Part shown: in pieces, positions 37,536 to 45,339 of the stretch
Position numbering within the stretch: the first letter of the stretch is position 1
How the letters are laid out: each line of letters opens with the position of its first letter
Origin: Ignavibacteriales bacterium
GTDB lineage: Bacteria; Bacteroidota; Ignavibacteria; UBA10030; SZUA-254
NCBI GenBank assembly: GCA_016214905.1
Contig: JACRMQ010000006.1
Location: 726,510 to 790,509 of the forward strand
Direction of reading: 5' to 3'
Length of the DNA stretch: 64,000 nt
Program-made: the position numbers and the translations under genes
Notes under the pieces: model-generated
Seen by the model: only the letters and a program-made list of their open reading frames with translations
Told to the model about the DNA's origin: nothing
Databases searched by the model: none

Positions 37536-37628
37536 TTCTCAATTAATATTGGATTATGAAATACCTCTCTGTAATAATGTTCTTGGTGAAATTAATCGTG
37601 GGGCAGACCAATAAGTAAATTTAGAGTT

Positions 37629-37713
37629 GTCATTCCCGAATGCTTCTATCGGGAATCCAGGAATCTGAATATATCTGGGGACTGGACTCCCGCTTAAAAC
37701 ATGCGGGAGTGAC
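37629..37713. mobile_element. 85-bp MITE/REP-like element
   Basis: The ends are near-perfect inverted repeats, GTCATTCCCG and CGGGAGTGAC (9 of 10 paired). Each end is also the start of an inner hairpin: ATTCCCGA...TCGGGAAT and CTCCCGC...GCGGGAG. It contains no coding potential. Structures of this GTCATTCCCG type are common as dispersed intergenic repeats in many bacteria. Confidence 0.6.
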
Positions 37714-37901
37714 AGTAAAGTACTTTTTAGTCACCCCGATTGAGGGGAGGTAGGATTTTCGAAGATGCTCACCCTATGATATCTTGATCTGATATCATTC
37801 TGATCAGTATTGAAACTAAAATACTCAGATCATCCTCGACACTTAACATTATTGTGATAATCCCTTTCTGCATTACGACAGAAGCTATAAGGATAGCGAC
37901 G

Positions 37902-38216
37902 ATGCAATGTAGGAACGTGGCAGGGAAATGTAGGATTGCGACGATGCAATATAGGAACGTGGCAGGGAAATGTAGGATTGCCGCAATGCAATATAGGAAC
38001 GTGGCAGGGAAATGTAGGATCGCGACGATGCAATATAGGAACGTGGCAGGGAAATGTAGGATTGCCGCAATGCAATATAGGAACGTGGCGGGGAAATATA
38101 GGATTGCGACGATGCAATATAGGAACGCGGCGGGGAAATATAGGATTGCCGCAATGCAATGTAGGAACGTGACGATGCAATATAGGATTGCAACGATCCG
38201 ACATAGGATTGTGCCC
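37902..38216. repeat. Tandem array, 42-nt units built from 21-nt half-units
   Basis: Six consecutive 42-nt units begin at 37902, 37944, 37986, 38028, 38070 and 38112, followed by three 21-nt half-units at 38154, 38175 and 38196. A degenerate copy precedes at about 37885. Each unit joins a half beginning ATGCAATATAGGAACGTGG to a half beginning GGGAAATGTAGGATTGC. The end of the unit alternates between GCGACG and GCCGCA, so the higher-order period is about 84 nt. There are no unique spacers. Because 21 is a multiple of three, several frames stay open on both strands, but none has a ribosome site or plausible protein. Confidence 0.92.
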
Positions 38217-38352
38217 AAAACGTTCTGTTTTGTGAGGTAGCTGTTTTGACCCCTCAAAAACAAGCAAAATAACGGGGTAGCGAAATTATAACCTCCAGCA
38301 AGTTATAGAAGGTTGAACGGGTAAGCTTTAGGAAGGTTTTACTGTTTTTTAC

Positions 38353-38379
38353 TTGACAATGAACGGGATGTTTTATAAT
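38353..38379 (+). promoter_or_regulatory. Promoter-like hexamers upstream of the cassette-like gene
   Basis: TTGACA (38353-38358) and TATAAT (38374-38379) are both consensus but only 15 nt apart, which weakens the call. It would give a leader of about 250 nt to the gene at 38639. Confidence 0.45.
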
Positions 38380-38583
38380 TTGCATATCACGATTATGATG
38401 GAGTTGATAGACGGGAACTCACGCATATGGATGAAGTATTAATGATGAGACGGTAATGGAATGCGTGGTTATGATGATGGGCTTACACGAAAGACGAATA
38501 TAAAATACCAGATGAAACACAATAATTGCTTAAATAGGCAAAAACTAAAAACGAGAACAACGCAATATTTCATAGTTGCGAAC

Positions 38584-38597
38584 GTTATACGCAAGCG
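38584..38597 (+). other. attC R'-like box, left flank of cassette-like gene
   Basis: GTTATACGCAAGCG here is the reverse complement, at 13 of 14 positions, of the box at 39127-39140 on the other side of the 38639 gene. GTTATAC resembles the GTTRRRY core of integron attC sites, though not strictly. No convincing upstream half was found. Confidence 0.35.
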
Positions 38598-38638
38598 TCC
38601 ATGCCAATTCATCTATATGTGGGTCTTGATTGACAGTT

Positions 38639-39121
38639 ATGACTTCTCCTCGATATCTCGAACAATTTGAACGCATTCGTCGATGGCATGAACGGCTTCA
38701 ACCTATCGCTGAAGGGACCGTTCAAGTTGAATCATACGACCAACACCGCGATGATATGTTTGCATTCTTTATGAATTGCTATCATCTCAAAGATTGGATC
38801 AAGAACGATTCAAGTGTACCACATTTGAACAAGCTTGTAGAAGCTTACATCAACGAATCACCAGCACTAAGCCTTTGTGCTGATATTTGTAATGGACTTA
38901 AGCATTTAGTTCTAAACAATTCAAGAAGTGGATCTAATCCAGAAATTAGCCCAAGGGATTATCGTCGAATAGACTCAAGTAACACGGATGGTAAAATTGG
39001 CGCAGCAATATTAATATCTGCTGGAGATAAAAACTACGACGCATTCGAGCTTGCTGGGAGATGTATCGATGAATGGGAACTCTTCTTACTGAAAAACGAC
39101 ATTTCATTTCTACGTTCATGA
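38639..39121 (+). CDS. Hypothetical helical protein (HEPN-like), cassette-like context
   Basis: The frame opens at TTG 38630, but ATG 38639 (MTSPRYLEQFERIRRWHERL) is more natural; this gives 160 residues. It is soluble and helical, with FFMNCYHLKDWIKND and LSLCADICNGLKHLVL as the most conserved-looking segments. They remind me of a stand-alone family with a HEPN-like fold often found on mobile or accessory DNA, but I cannot name it. No Shine-Dalgarno is visible, as is frequent in integron cassettes. The gene is isolated in a gene-poor region and flanked by inverted GTTATACGC boxes. Confidence 0.68.
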   Translation: MTSPRYLEQFERIRRWHERLQPIAEGTVQVESYDQHRDDMFAFFMNCYHLKDWIKNDSSVPHLNKLVEAYINESPALSLCADICNGLKHLVLNNSRSGSNPEISPRDYRRIDSSNTDGKIGAAILISAGDKNYDAFELAGRCIDEWELFLLKNDISFLRS

Positions 39122-39126
39122 GCTGC

Positions 39127-39216
39127 CGCCTGCGTATAACACTTTATAAAAGGTTCCCATCAAAAGATGATGGGACAGGCGCCGTCAAGAGAAAATGATA
39201 TCCTTTGTCGTTATTT
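39127..39216 (+). other. Degenerate integron attC-like site
   Basis: GCGTATAAC (39132-39140) acts as R''. Folding pairs ATAAC (39136-39140) with GTTAT (39210-39214) and AAAGG (39149-39153) with CCTTT (39202-39206). Between them is a hairpin, TCCCATC/GATGGGA (39155-39161 / 39169-39175). R''-L''-hairpin-L'-R' is the attC layout. The right box is degenerate and no integrase is present. Confidence 0.35.
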
Positions 39217-39406
39217 TTTAACGATGTGATTATGGTCGACTTGGCGGCAACGATTGTAATTATGACTAACACTACTGAGGGAACATACAGTCAAAAATTT
39301 ATCAGAATTTATCAAAGTTAAATCAAACATCTTTCTTAGTGGAACATACCAATTTCTTAAACTCAGGGCTGTATTGTAATTCATCGAACTGCAAAAAAGA
39401 AGAGGA

Positions 39407-39461
39407 GATGTAGGACGAACTGATAGTTCGTCCTGAGCGAGGTGACATCTCGCTCTACATC
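39407..39461. repeat. 55-nt three-way-junction palindromic element
   Basis: The outer stem GATGTAG (39407-39413) / CTACATC (39455-39461) encloses two hairpins: GGACGAACT / AGTTCGTCC (39413-39421 / 39425-39433) and AGCGAG / CTCGCT (39436-39441 / 39449-39454). All arms pair perfectly, with one base shared at the junction. It is non-coding, in the 39122-39641 gap, and probably a dispersed palindromic element. Confidence 0.75.
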
Positions 39462-39549
39462 CAATACTTGCCAAAAAATGAAACATCCGCTTTTTTGAAA
39501 CGTAATTACTATTCCGTAATTTAGGTAACATTAAACTCATCCCCCATTT

Positions 39550-39577
39550 CCCCCTTATCTTATCAAAGAGAAGGGGG
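39550..39577. repeat. Hairpin upstream of the efflux operon
   Basis: CCCCCTTATCTT and AAGAGAAGGGGG pair with one mismatch around a 5-nt loop. GGGGGATTAAAGAGGG follows. It lies about 65 nt before the TolC-like gene and resembles the repeat at 37318. Confidence 0.6.
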
Positions 39578-39641
39578 ATTAAAGAGGGTTGAGTCCGAAA
39601 TAATGTCAATTAAAACGCAATAAAATAAGATTGAGGAGTAA

Positions 39642-41030
39642 ATGACAATCAGAAGTTTATCACGAATAGGTTATTTAATATTCGTCTTCATTTTAATTAT
39701 ACAAAATGTACACTCGCAAACGGAGATCAAAAAGCCGCTAAGCTTGCAAGAGGCAATTCAAATTGCAATGGTTCATAATCCTGAACTGAAAACGGCTCAA
39801 CTCGAGATTGAAAGATCGGATGCACGGGTGCTTGAGGCATGGGGTAATGCTATGCCTTCGCTGGATATATCGGGACGCTTTACACGCGCATTGAAACTGC
39901 CGGTGTTCTTCTTGCCTGATTTCGAGGATCTGAACAGCGGTCGTACAATACCTATCAAAATAGGATCGGACTATTCGCTTGATGCAACGTTAACCGCACA
40001 GCAAATACTTTTTAACGGTGCGGTAATCGTCGGTGTTGGCGCGGCGAAGGTTTATTCAAATCTTGCTAAAGATCTTTATGAAAGCAAACGGGTAGAGACT
40101 GTTGCAAAAGTACGGAAAGCTTATTACACTGCACTGCTTGCCGATAAGGTTGTTGAGATGATGAGATCGAGTCTGAAAAATGCAGAAGATAATTTCAAAA
40201 ATGTTCTGCTTATGCGGAAGCAGGGTATTGTATCGGAATATGACGAACTGCGCGCCTCGGTCCAGGTGGAGAATCTTCGTCCTTCGGTGATACAGAGCGA
40301 AAACAATTTTGAACTTTCGGTTGACGCATTGCGAAACGCTATCGGCGTTGATAAGGATGAAAATTATATTATGACAGATTCGATGAAGATCGAATTCATA
40401 GAAGAATCTGTAATCGAAAGCGCTGAGGAGATGGTCCTTAAATCTAACCCGAATCTTAAAGCGGTAGAGAGACAGATAGAACTTAACAACGCGGCTGTTT
40501 GGGCAGAGCGGTCAAGTTATATGCCGACCATTGCAGCGTTCGGACAATATCAATATCAGGCGGCGAAGAATGAATTCAAATTCTCCACGAACGATTTGAT
40601 ATCAAGCTCTATGGTCGGACTTACCGTGTCGATGAATTTATTCCAGGGGTTGCAAACACGTGCGCGTGTTGAGCAAGCTCAGGTTGAGCAGATGAAGAGT
40701 GAAGAGCAAAAAGTAAGTTTGGAACGAAATCTAAAGACAGGACTTCATTCAATCATCGGTAATTTACGGCAAGCAAGAAAGCGGGTTGAAGCTCAGCAGA
40801 AAACAGTTGAGACAGCCGAACGCGGCTATAAAATAGTTTCTGCAAGTTATTTGGCTAATGCCGCTACACAGCTTGAAGTGAACGATGCCGAAGTTGCGCT
40901 CACGCAGGCGAAAGTCAATCGCATTCAGGCGATATACGATTATCTTGTAGCATCGGCAGAGTTCGATCAATTAATAGGTCGGGTGCCAGGTTATTTAAGT
41001 GAATCAAAGAATTCAGAAAATTTGAAATAA
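39642..41030 (+). CDS. TolC-family outer-membrane efflux protein
   Basis: This 462-residue protein has GAGGAG at 39633-39638 as ribosome site and a signal peptide (residues 1-25, ending near VHSQ). Two similar halves are rich in long helices with the family openings LSLQEAIQIAMVHNPELK and LKSNPNLKAVERQIELNNA. Two beta segments (LDISGRFTRALKLP, FSTNDLISSSMVGLTVSMNLFQG) form the barrel part. It should trimerise into the outer-membrane channel of a tripartite pump. The adaptor and pump genes follow at 12- and 14-nt spacing. Confidence 0.92.
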   Translation: MTIRSLSRIGYLIFVFILIIQNVHSQTEIKKPLSLQEAIQIAMVHNPELKTAQLEIERSDARVLEAWGNAMPSLDISGRFTRALKLPVFFLPDFEDLNSGRTIPIKIGSDYSLDATLTAQQILFNGAVIVGVGAAKVYSNLAKDLYESKRVETVAKVRKAYYTALLADKVVEMMRSSLKNAEDNFKNVLLMRKQGIVSEYDELRASVQVENLRPSVIQSENNFELSVDALRNAIGVDKDENYIMTDSMKIEFIEESVIESAEEMVLKSNPNLKAVERQIELNNAAVWAERSSYMPTIAAFGQYQYQAAKNEFKFSTNDLISSSMVGLTVSMNLFQGLQTRARVEQAQVEQMKSEEQKVSLERNLKTGLHSIIGNLRQARKRVEAQQKTVETAERGYKIVSASYLANAATQLEVNDAEVALTQAKVNRIQAIYDYLVASAEFDQLIGRVPGYLSESKNSENLK

Positions 41031-41041
41031 GGAAATTGACA

Positions 41042-42085
41042 ATGATGAATTTAAAGCGGATTAAATTAATGATCATCTTTCCTCTGCTTATTTTATTGAC
41101 GGCATGCGGTAAAGATGAAAATAAAAATAACAATCAAGCTGTTCAACCTGTTGATGTGCAGATTGAAACTGTGAAGCCGGCTAAGTTCACGGTCTCCATT
41201 CAGGTTTCGGGATCTGTTAAAGCATATGAAGATGCCAATTTGAGCCCTGAAGAAGGAGGCGTAATCAAAGAATGGAAAGCGAAGAAAGGTCAGCATGTAA
41301 AACGCGGTGATGTAATCGCGATTCTGAACGACGATATGATTAAAGCAGGGTACGATGCCGCGGAAGCTCAATACAAAATGGCTGACCTAAATCTTGAAAA
41401 ACAAAAAGAGGTATATGCGCAGCAGGGAATAAGCGAGCTTCAATTTAAAAATATCCAATTCACGCGCGATGCCGCAAAAGCTAACGCCGATCTGATGAGA
41501 GCCAGATGGGAACGCACACAAATCCGCAGTCCGTTCGATGGTGTAGTGGATAATACGTTTGGGAATGAAGGAGAGTTCGCGCCACCCGGTGTCCCGATTA
41601 CAAGAGTAGTCAATATGTCGCAATTGAAGGTGCAAACAGAAGTACCTGAAATTGATGCGGGATCAATTACGGTCGGGTCAGATGCGATAATTTCTTTTGA
41701 CGCGATACCTGATCTTACATTGAAGGGGAAAGTGTCGTTCATAGGATCAACATTATCCCCTGCAAACAGAACATTAATGGTAGAGGTTACGCTGGTAAGT
41801 AATCATTCCAAACTGAAATCCGACATGATGGCGAAAGTGAAATTACCGAGAGAAACGAAATCGAACGCTTTACTCGTAAGCGAAAATATTATTCAGCTTG
41901 TAGATCGTGACCGCGCGATAGTTTATGTTGAAAAAGAGGGTAAAGCAGAAGAACGAAGATTGAAGTTGGGGGCTCGGCAGGGTAACAAGATAGATGTATT
42001 GGATGGATTAAAAACCGGAGATCACTTAATTATTGCCGGATATCAGAAGTGCATTAACGGAACACCCGTTGTTGTTACCCGCTGA
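41042..42085 (+). CDS. RND efflux membrane-fusion lipoprotein
   Basis: A TTG at 41036 is in frame, but GGAAA at 41031 suits ATG 41042 or 41045. The signal ends in a lipobox (LLILLTAC), so the protein is a predicted lipoprotein of about 347 residues. It shows the adaptor order: lipoyl half-motif (VSGSVKAYEDANLSPEEGG ... VKRGDVIAILNDD), a short helical hairpin, the second lipoyl half (IRSPFDGVVDN) and beta-barrel strands (VGSDAIISFDAIPDLTLKG). It bridges the RND pump and the TolC-like channel. Confidence 0.92.
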   Translation: MMNLKRIKLMIIFPLLILLTACGKDENKNNNQAVQPVDVQIETVKPAKFTVSIQVSGSVKAYEDANLSPEEGGVIKEWKAKKGQHVKRGDVIAILNDDMIKAGYDAAEAQYKMADLNLEKQKEVYAQQGISELQFKNIQFTRDAAKANADLMRARWERTQIRSPFDGVVDNTFGNEGEFAPPGVPITRVVNMSQLKVQTEVPEIDAGSITVGSDAIISFDAIPDLTLKGKVSFIGSTLSPANRTLMVEVTLVSNHSKLKSDMMAKVKLPRETKSNALLVSENIIQLVDRDRAIVYVEKEGKAEERRLKLGARQGNKIDVLDGLKTGDHLIIAGYQKCINGTPVVVTR

Positions 42086-42099
42086 ATGGAGATTGAAGG

Positions 42100-45000
42100 A
42101 TGAATATTTGGAGTTTAGCAGTCGATAATAAAGTTGTAGTGTACATCCTGATAGTGATGATAGTTATATTCGGATGGGCATCTTACAGCCGTTTGCCGCG
42201 TGAGGCGACGCCGGAAGTTTTAATTCCGTGGATAATTGTTGCAACACCATACGTCGGTGTTTCACCGGTCGATATTGAGGGATTGATTACGAAACCTTTG
42301 GAACGCAACCTAAAAGGTTTGAAAGATGTAAAGCAGATAACATCCGTATCGAAGGAAGGTCTTTCTACTATCCGTGTTGAATTCAATACGGGAATAGATA
42401 TTGACGAAGCGTTGCGTCGCGTTCGCGATAAAGTGAACACAACACGTTCTCAGCTTCCCACGGATATTCTCGATCCGATCATCAGCGAGATAAACATAAG
42501 CGAGTTTCCAATTCTATTTGTGAATGTGGGCGGCGATGTTGGATTGGCAAGATTGAAGAATATTGCTGAGGGAATCAGCGATAAAATCGAAGGTATTCCC
42601 GGCGTGCTTCGTGCAGATATATCAGGCGGTTTAGAACCGGAAGTACAAATCAACGCTGATGTTTATAGGATGAATGCTTATCAAATCAGTTTTGACGATA
42701 TCGCGAACGCGATTCGAGGCGAAAATTTGTCGATCCCCGGCGGGTCAATCGATACGAAAGAAAAAAATCTTACAATCCGTATTCCCGGAGAATTTAAAGA
42801 TGTCTCTCCGCTGGAAGATATTGTTTTAAAAATCCAGCACGGCAAACCGATTTATTTGCGGGATGTTGCCAAGGTGAATTATTCATTTGAAGACCGCCAG
42901 TCGTATGCCCGCTTGAATGGGACCGAAGTGGTTTCTCTCGCTGTAAGAAAGCGAGCGGGTGAAAATTTGCTCCGCATTACCGACGAAGTAAAACGGATTG
43001 TGAATGAAGAACAATCTCAATTGCCAAAAGGCATAATATTAACGGTGTCGAATGAGCAGGCAACTTTTGTAACAAGGATGGTTAAAGAGTTGGAGAACAG
43101 TATTATGACAGGAATGTTTCTTGTAGTTCTGTCTCTATTTATGTTCTTTGGATTCAAAAATTCTTTGTTAATCTCAACGGCGATTCCTTTATCCATGTTT
43201 GTTGGGTTTGTGGTTATATCAATGCTTGGTATAACTCTGAATATGGTTGTGCTATTTTCTCTCGTTATGGTACTTGGAATTTTAGTGGATGATGCCATCG
43301 TGGTAATCGAAAATATTTACCGCCATCAGCAGGAGTATAACGAACCTCCGATAGTCGCAGCTAAGAAAGCGGCGGGCGAAGTATTCGTCCCGGTTCTAAC
43401 TTCTACAATTACCACGTTGTCGGCATTTCTACCGTTAGCATTTTGGCCCGGCATAGTGGGCGACTTTATGAAGTATTTTCCGTTCACGTTAATTATTACG
43501 TTAACGGCTTCTCTATTCGTGGCTTATGTTATTAGTCCGGTGCAGGGTGCGCAATGGATAAATTATAAAAAAGAGATTTTAAAAGCGAAGAAAAATCTAG
43601 AGCATCCTCATTGGTACCGGAAGTATAATCCGTTCACGATTCTATATCATAAAGTCGATGAATTATTTTTCCCATGGATGCAGAAAGAGTACGTGAAGAC
43701 ACTCCGATGGACATTAAATCGGAAAGGGATTACGGTATTGGCTTCTTTCGTGTTTCTTATTTTTGTGATAGTATTATTTGGATTATTCAATAAAGGTGTC
43801 GAATTTTTCCCGACGACAGAACCGGCACAAATGAGCATCAACATGGAAGCGCCTTCAGGCACATCGCTGGATGTTACTGACGGTATCTCGAAAATTATCG
43901 AAGAACGATTGAACCAAATTCCCGGAAAGAGTGATGTCGAGTTTATTGCCACCAGTATCGGTACATCTGACGATCCGTTCGACTTTGGCGGACAGGGCAC
44001 GTCTAATAAAGGTCAGATAGCGATTAACTTTTTTGAGAAGTTGAAAAGGGAACAAAGCACTTTTCAAACTCTCGAAGAAGTAAGAAAAACCACAGTTGGT
44101 ATTGTGGGTGCTGACATCCGGGTGGTTAAAGAAGAACATGGACCTCCGGTTGGCGCGCCTGTAAGCATAGAAGTTTCTGGTGAAGATTACAGCCAGTTGG
44201 CTTCTCTGAGCAAATTAATAAGAGGGAAGATAAAAGATATTAACGGTCTCGTTGACTTGAAAGATGATTACAATACCGGAAGACCGGAAGTGGAAATATT
44301 AATTGACAGGGAGAAAGCAGGTCTTCTGTGGACCAGCACGGGGCACATTGCATCAACGGTGAGAGCCGCTATTGCGGGAGTAGAAGCGTCGAAGTATCGC
44401 GTTGGCGAAGATGAATATAAAATTCGGGTACGATTGCGTGAAGATCAACGGGCATCACAAACTGATCTTGAGAATCTGAGAATAAATTTCATGAATCAGC
44501 GCGGTGAATTGCTTTCAATTCCTCTCACGTCTGTGGCAACAATCAATCGCACGACCGCAGTTACAGATATAAGACGAAAAGACCAAAAACGTGTGATCAC
44601 TGTTTCGGGAAATGTTGAAGGTCGTGTGCAATCTGAAGTTATAAATGAGGTAAAAAATCGAATTGCAGGGATAAATCTCCCGGTGGAATATAACATTAAA
44701 CTCACCGGTTCGGAAGAAGAACAGCAGGTAGCCGCAGCATTTCTTACTAACGCGTTTGTGATTACGTTATTACTAATCTTTTTGATTATGGTTGCCGAAT
44801 TTAATTCACTCAAAGTTCCATTTGTAATTATGTTATCGGTCATTTTATCTCTCATCGGTGTTCTCGTTGGATTACTTGTTACGCGGACACCGGCAAGTGT
44901 AATTATGACAGGTGTCGGCACTGTAGCGCTTGCCGGATTGGTTGTCCGTAACGGTATTGTACTGCTCGATTTTGTAAAGCATAAATATAAAGAAGGTGAA

Positions 45001-45315
45001 GTATCGTTAGATGATGCGTTGGTAGAAGCTGGGCGCGTTCGTTTGAGACCGGTTTTGCTTACAGCCGCCGCCGCAGTGCTCGCAGTTCTGCCTATGGCAA
45101 CGGGATTTGATTTCGACTGGCGCGAATTTCATTTCGTTATTGGTGCGGAAAGTGCAGATTTCTGGAGACCACTTGCCGTAGCGATCATATTCGGACTTAC
45201 CATATCTACAGTGCTAACGCTGGTTGTGGTTCCAACAGCTTATTCGTTACTTGAAGAATGGCATAAGAAGATAAAAAAGAAAATCTTTTCTTTCTCCAAT
45301 AATAATGGACAATAA
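42100..45315 (+). CDS. RND-family efflux pump (AcrB/HAE1-like)
   Basis: This 1071-residue inner-membrane proton antiporter has 12 membrane segments in two repeats. The first helix is VVYILIVMIVIFGWASY, followed by RLPREATPEV. The TM4 motif GILVDDAIVVIENIYRH carries the paired aspartates (about D395/D396) required for proton relay. The second half repeats the pattern (GLVVRNGIVLLDFVKHKY) without the acidic pair, as usual. It is closer to the multidrug/hydrophobe group than to heavy-metal pumps, by general look only. Ribosome site GGAG at 42088. Confidence 0.92.
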   Translation: MNIWSLAVDNKVVVYILIVMIVIFGWASYSRLPREATPEVLIPWIIVATPYVGVSPVDIEGLITKPLERNLKGLKDVKQITSVSKEGLSTIRVEFNTGIDIDEALRRVRDKVNTTRSQLPTDILDPIISEINISEFPILFVNVGGDVGLARLKNIAEGISDKIEGIPGVLRADISGGLEPEVQINADVYRMNAYQISFDDIANAIRGENLSIPGGSIDTKEKNLTIRIPGEFKDVSPLEDIVLKIQHGKPIYLRDVAKVNYSFEDRQSYARLNGTEVVSLAVRKRAGENLLRITDEVKRIVNEEQSQLPKGIILTVSNEQATFVTRMVKELENSIMTGMFLVVLSLFMFFGFKNSLLISTAIPLSMFVGFVVISMLGITLNMVVLFSLVMVLGILVDDAIVVIENIYRHQQEYNEPPIVAAKKAAGEVFVPVLTSTITTLSAFLPLAFWPGIVGDFMKYFPFTLIITLTASLFVAYVISPVQGAQWINYKKEILKAKKNLEHPHWYRKYNPFTILYHKVDELFFPWMQKEYVKTLRWTLNRKGITVLASFVFLIFVIVLFGLFNKGVEFFPTTEPAQMSINMEAPSGTSLDVTDGISKIIEERLNQIPGKSDVEFIATSIGTSDDPFDFGGQGTSNKGQIAINFFEKLKREQSTFQTLEEVRKTTVGIVGADIRVVKEEHGPPVGAPVSIEVSGEDYSQLASLSKLIRGKIKDINGLVDLKDDYNTGRPEVEILIDREKAGLLWTSTGHIASTVRAAIAGVEASKYRVGEDEYKIRVRLREDQRASQTDLENLRINFMNQRGELLSIPLTSVATINRTTAVTDIRRKDQKRVITVSGNVEGRVQSEVINEVKNRIAGINLPVEYNIKLTGSEEEQQVAAAFLTNAFVITLLLIFLIMVAEFNSLKVPFVIMLSVILSLIGVLVGLLVTRTPASVIMTGVGTVALAGLVVRNGIVLLDFVKHKYKEGEVSLDDALVEAGRVRLRPVLLTAAAAVLAVLPMATGFDFDWREFHFVIGAESADFWRPLAVAIIFGLTISTVLTLVVVPTAYSLLEEWHKKIKKKIFSFSNNNGQ

Positions 45316-45339
45316 CTAGACTGATAATTCTCATACACG

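Noticed and set aside
37902-38216. CRISPR array
   Set aside because: Repeats are directly contiguous with no unique spacers, and no cas genes are in the window.
37769-38263. Overlapping open frames on both strands across the tandem array (up to 164 residues, e.g. repeated LYCIVAILHFPATF)
   Set aside because: They arise because a 21-nt repeat without stops keeps frames open; no ribosome sites, low-complexity products and mutually overlapping frames.
38281-38310. TATAAC...GTTATA pair near 38287-38309 as an upstream attC half
   Set aside because: Only 9 nt separate the arms, far too short for an attC site; likely a chance small hairpin.
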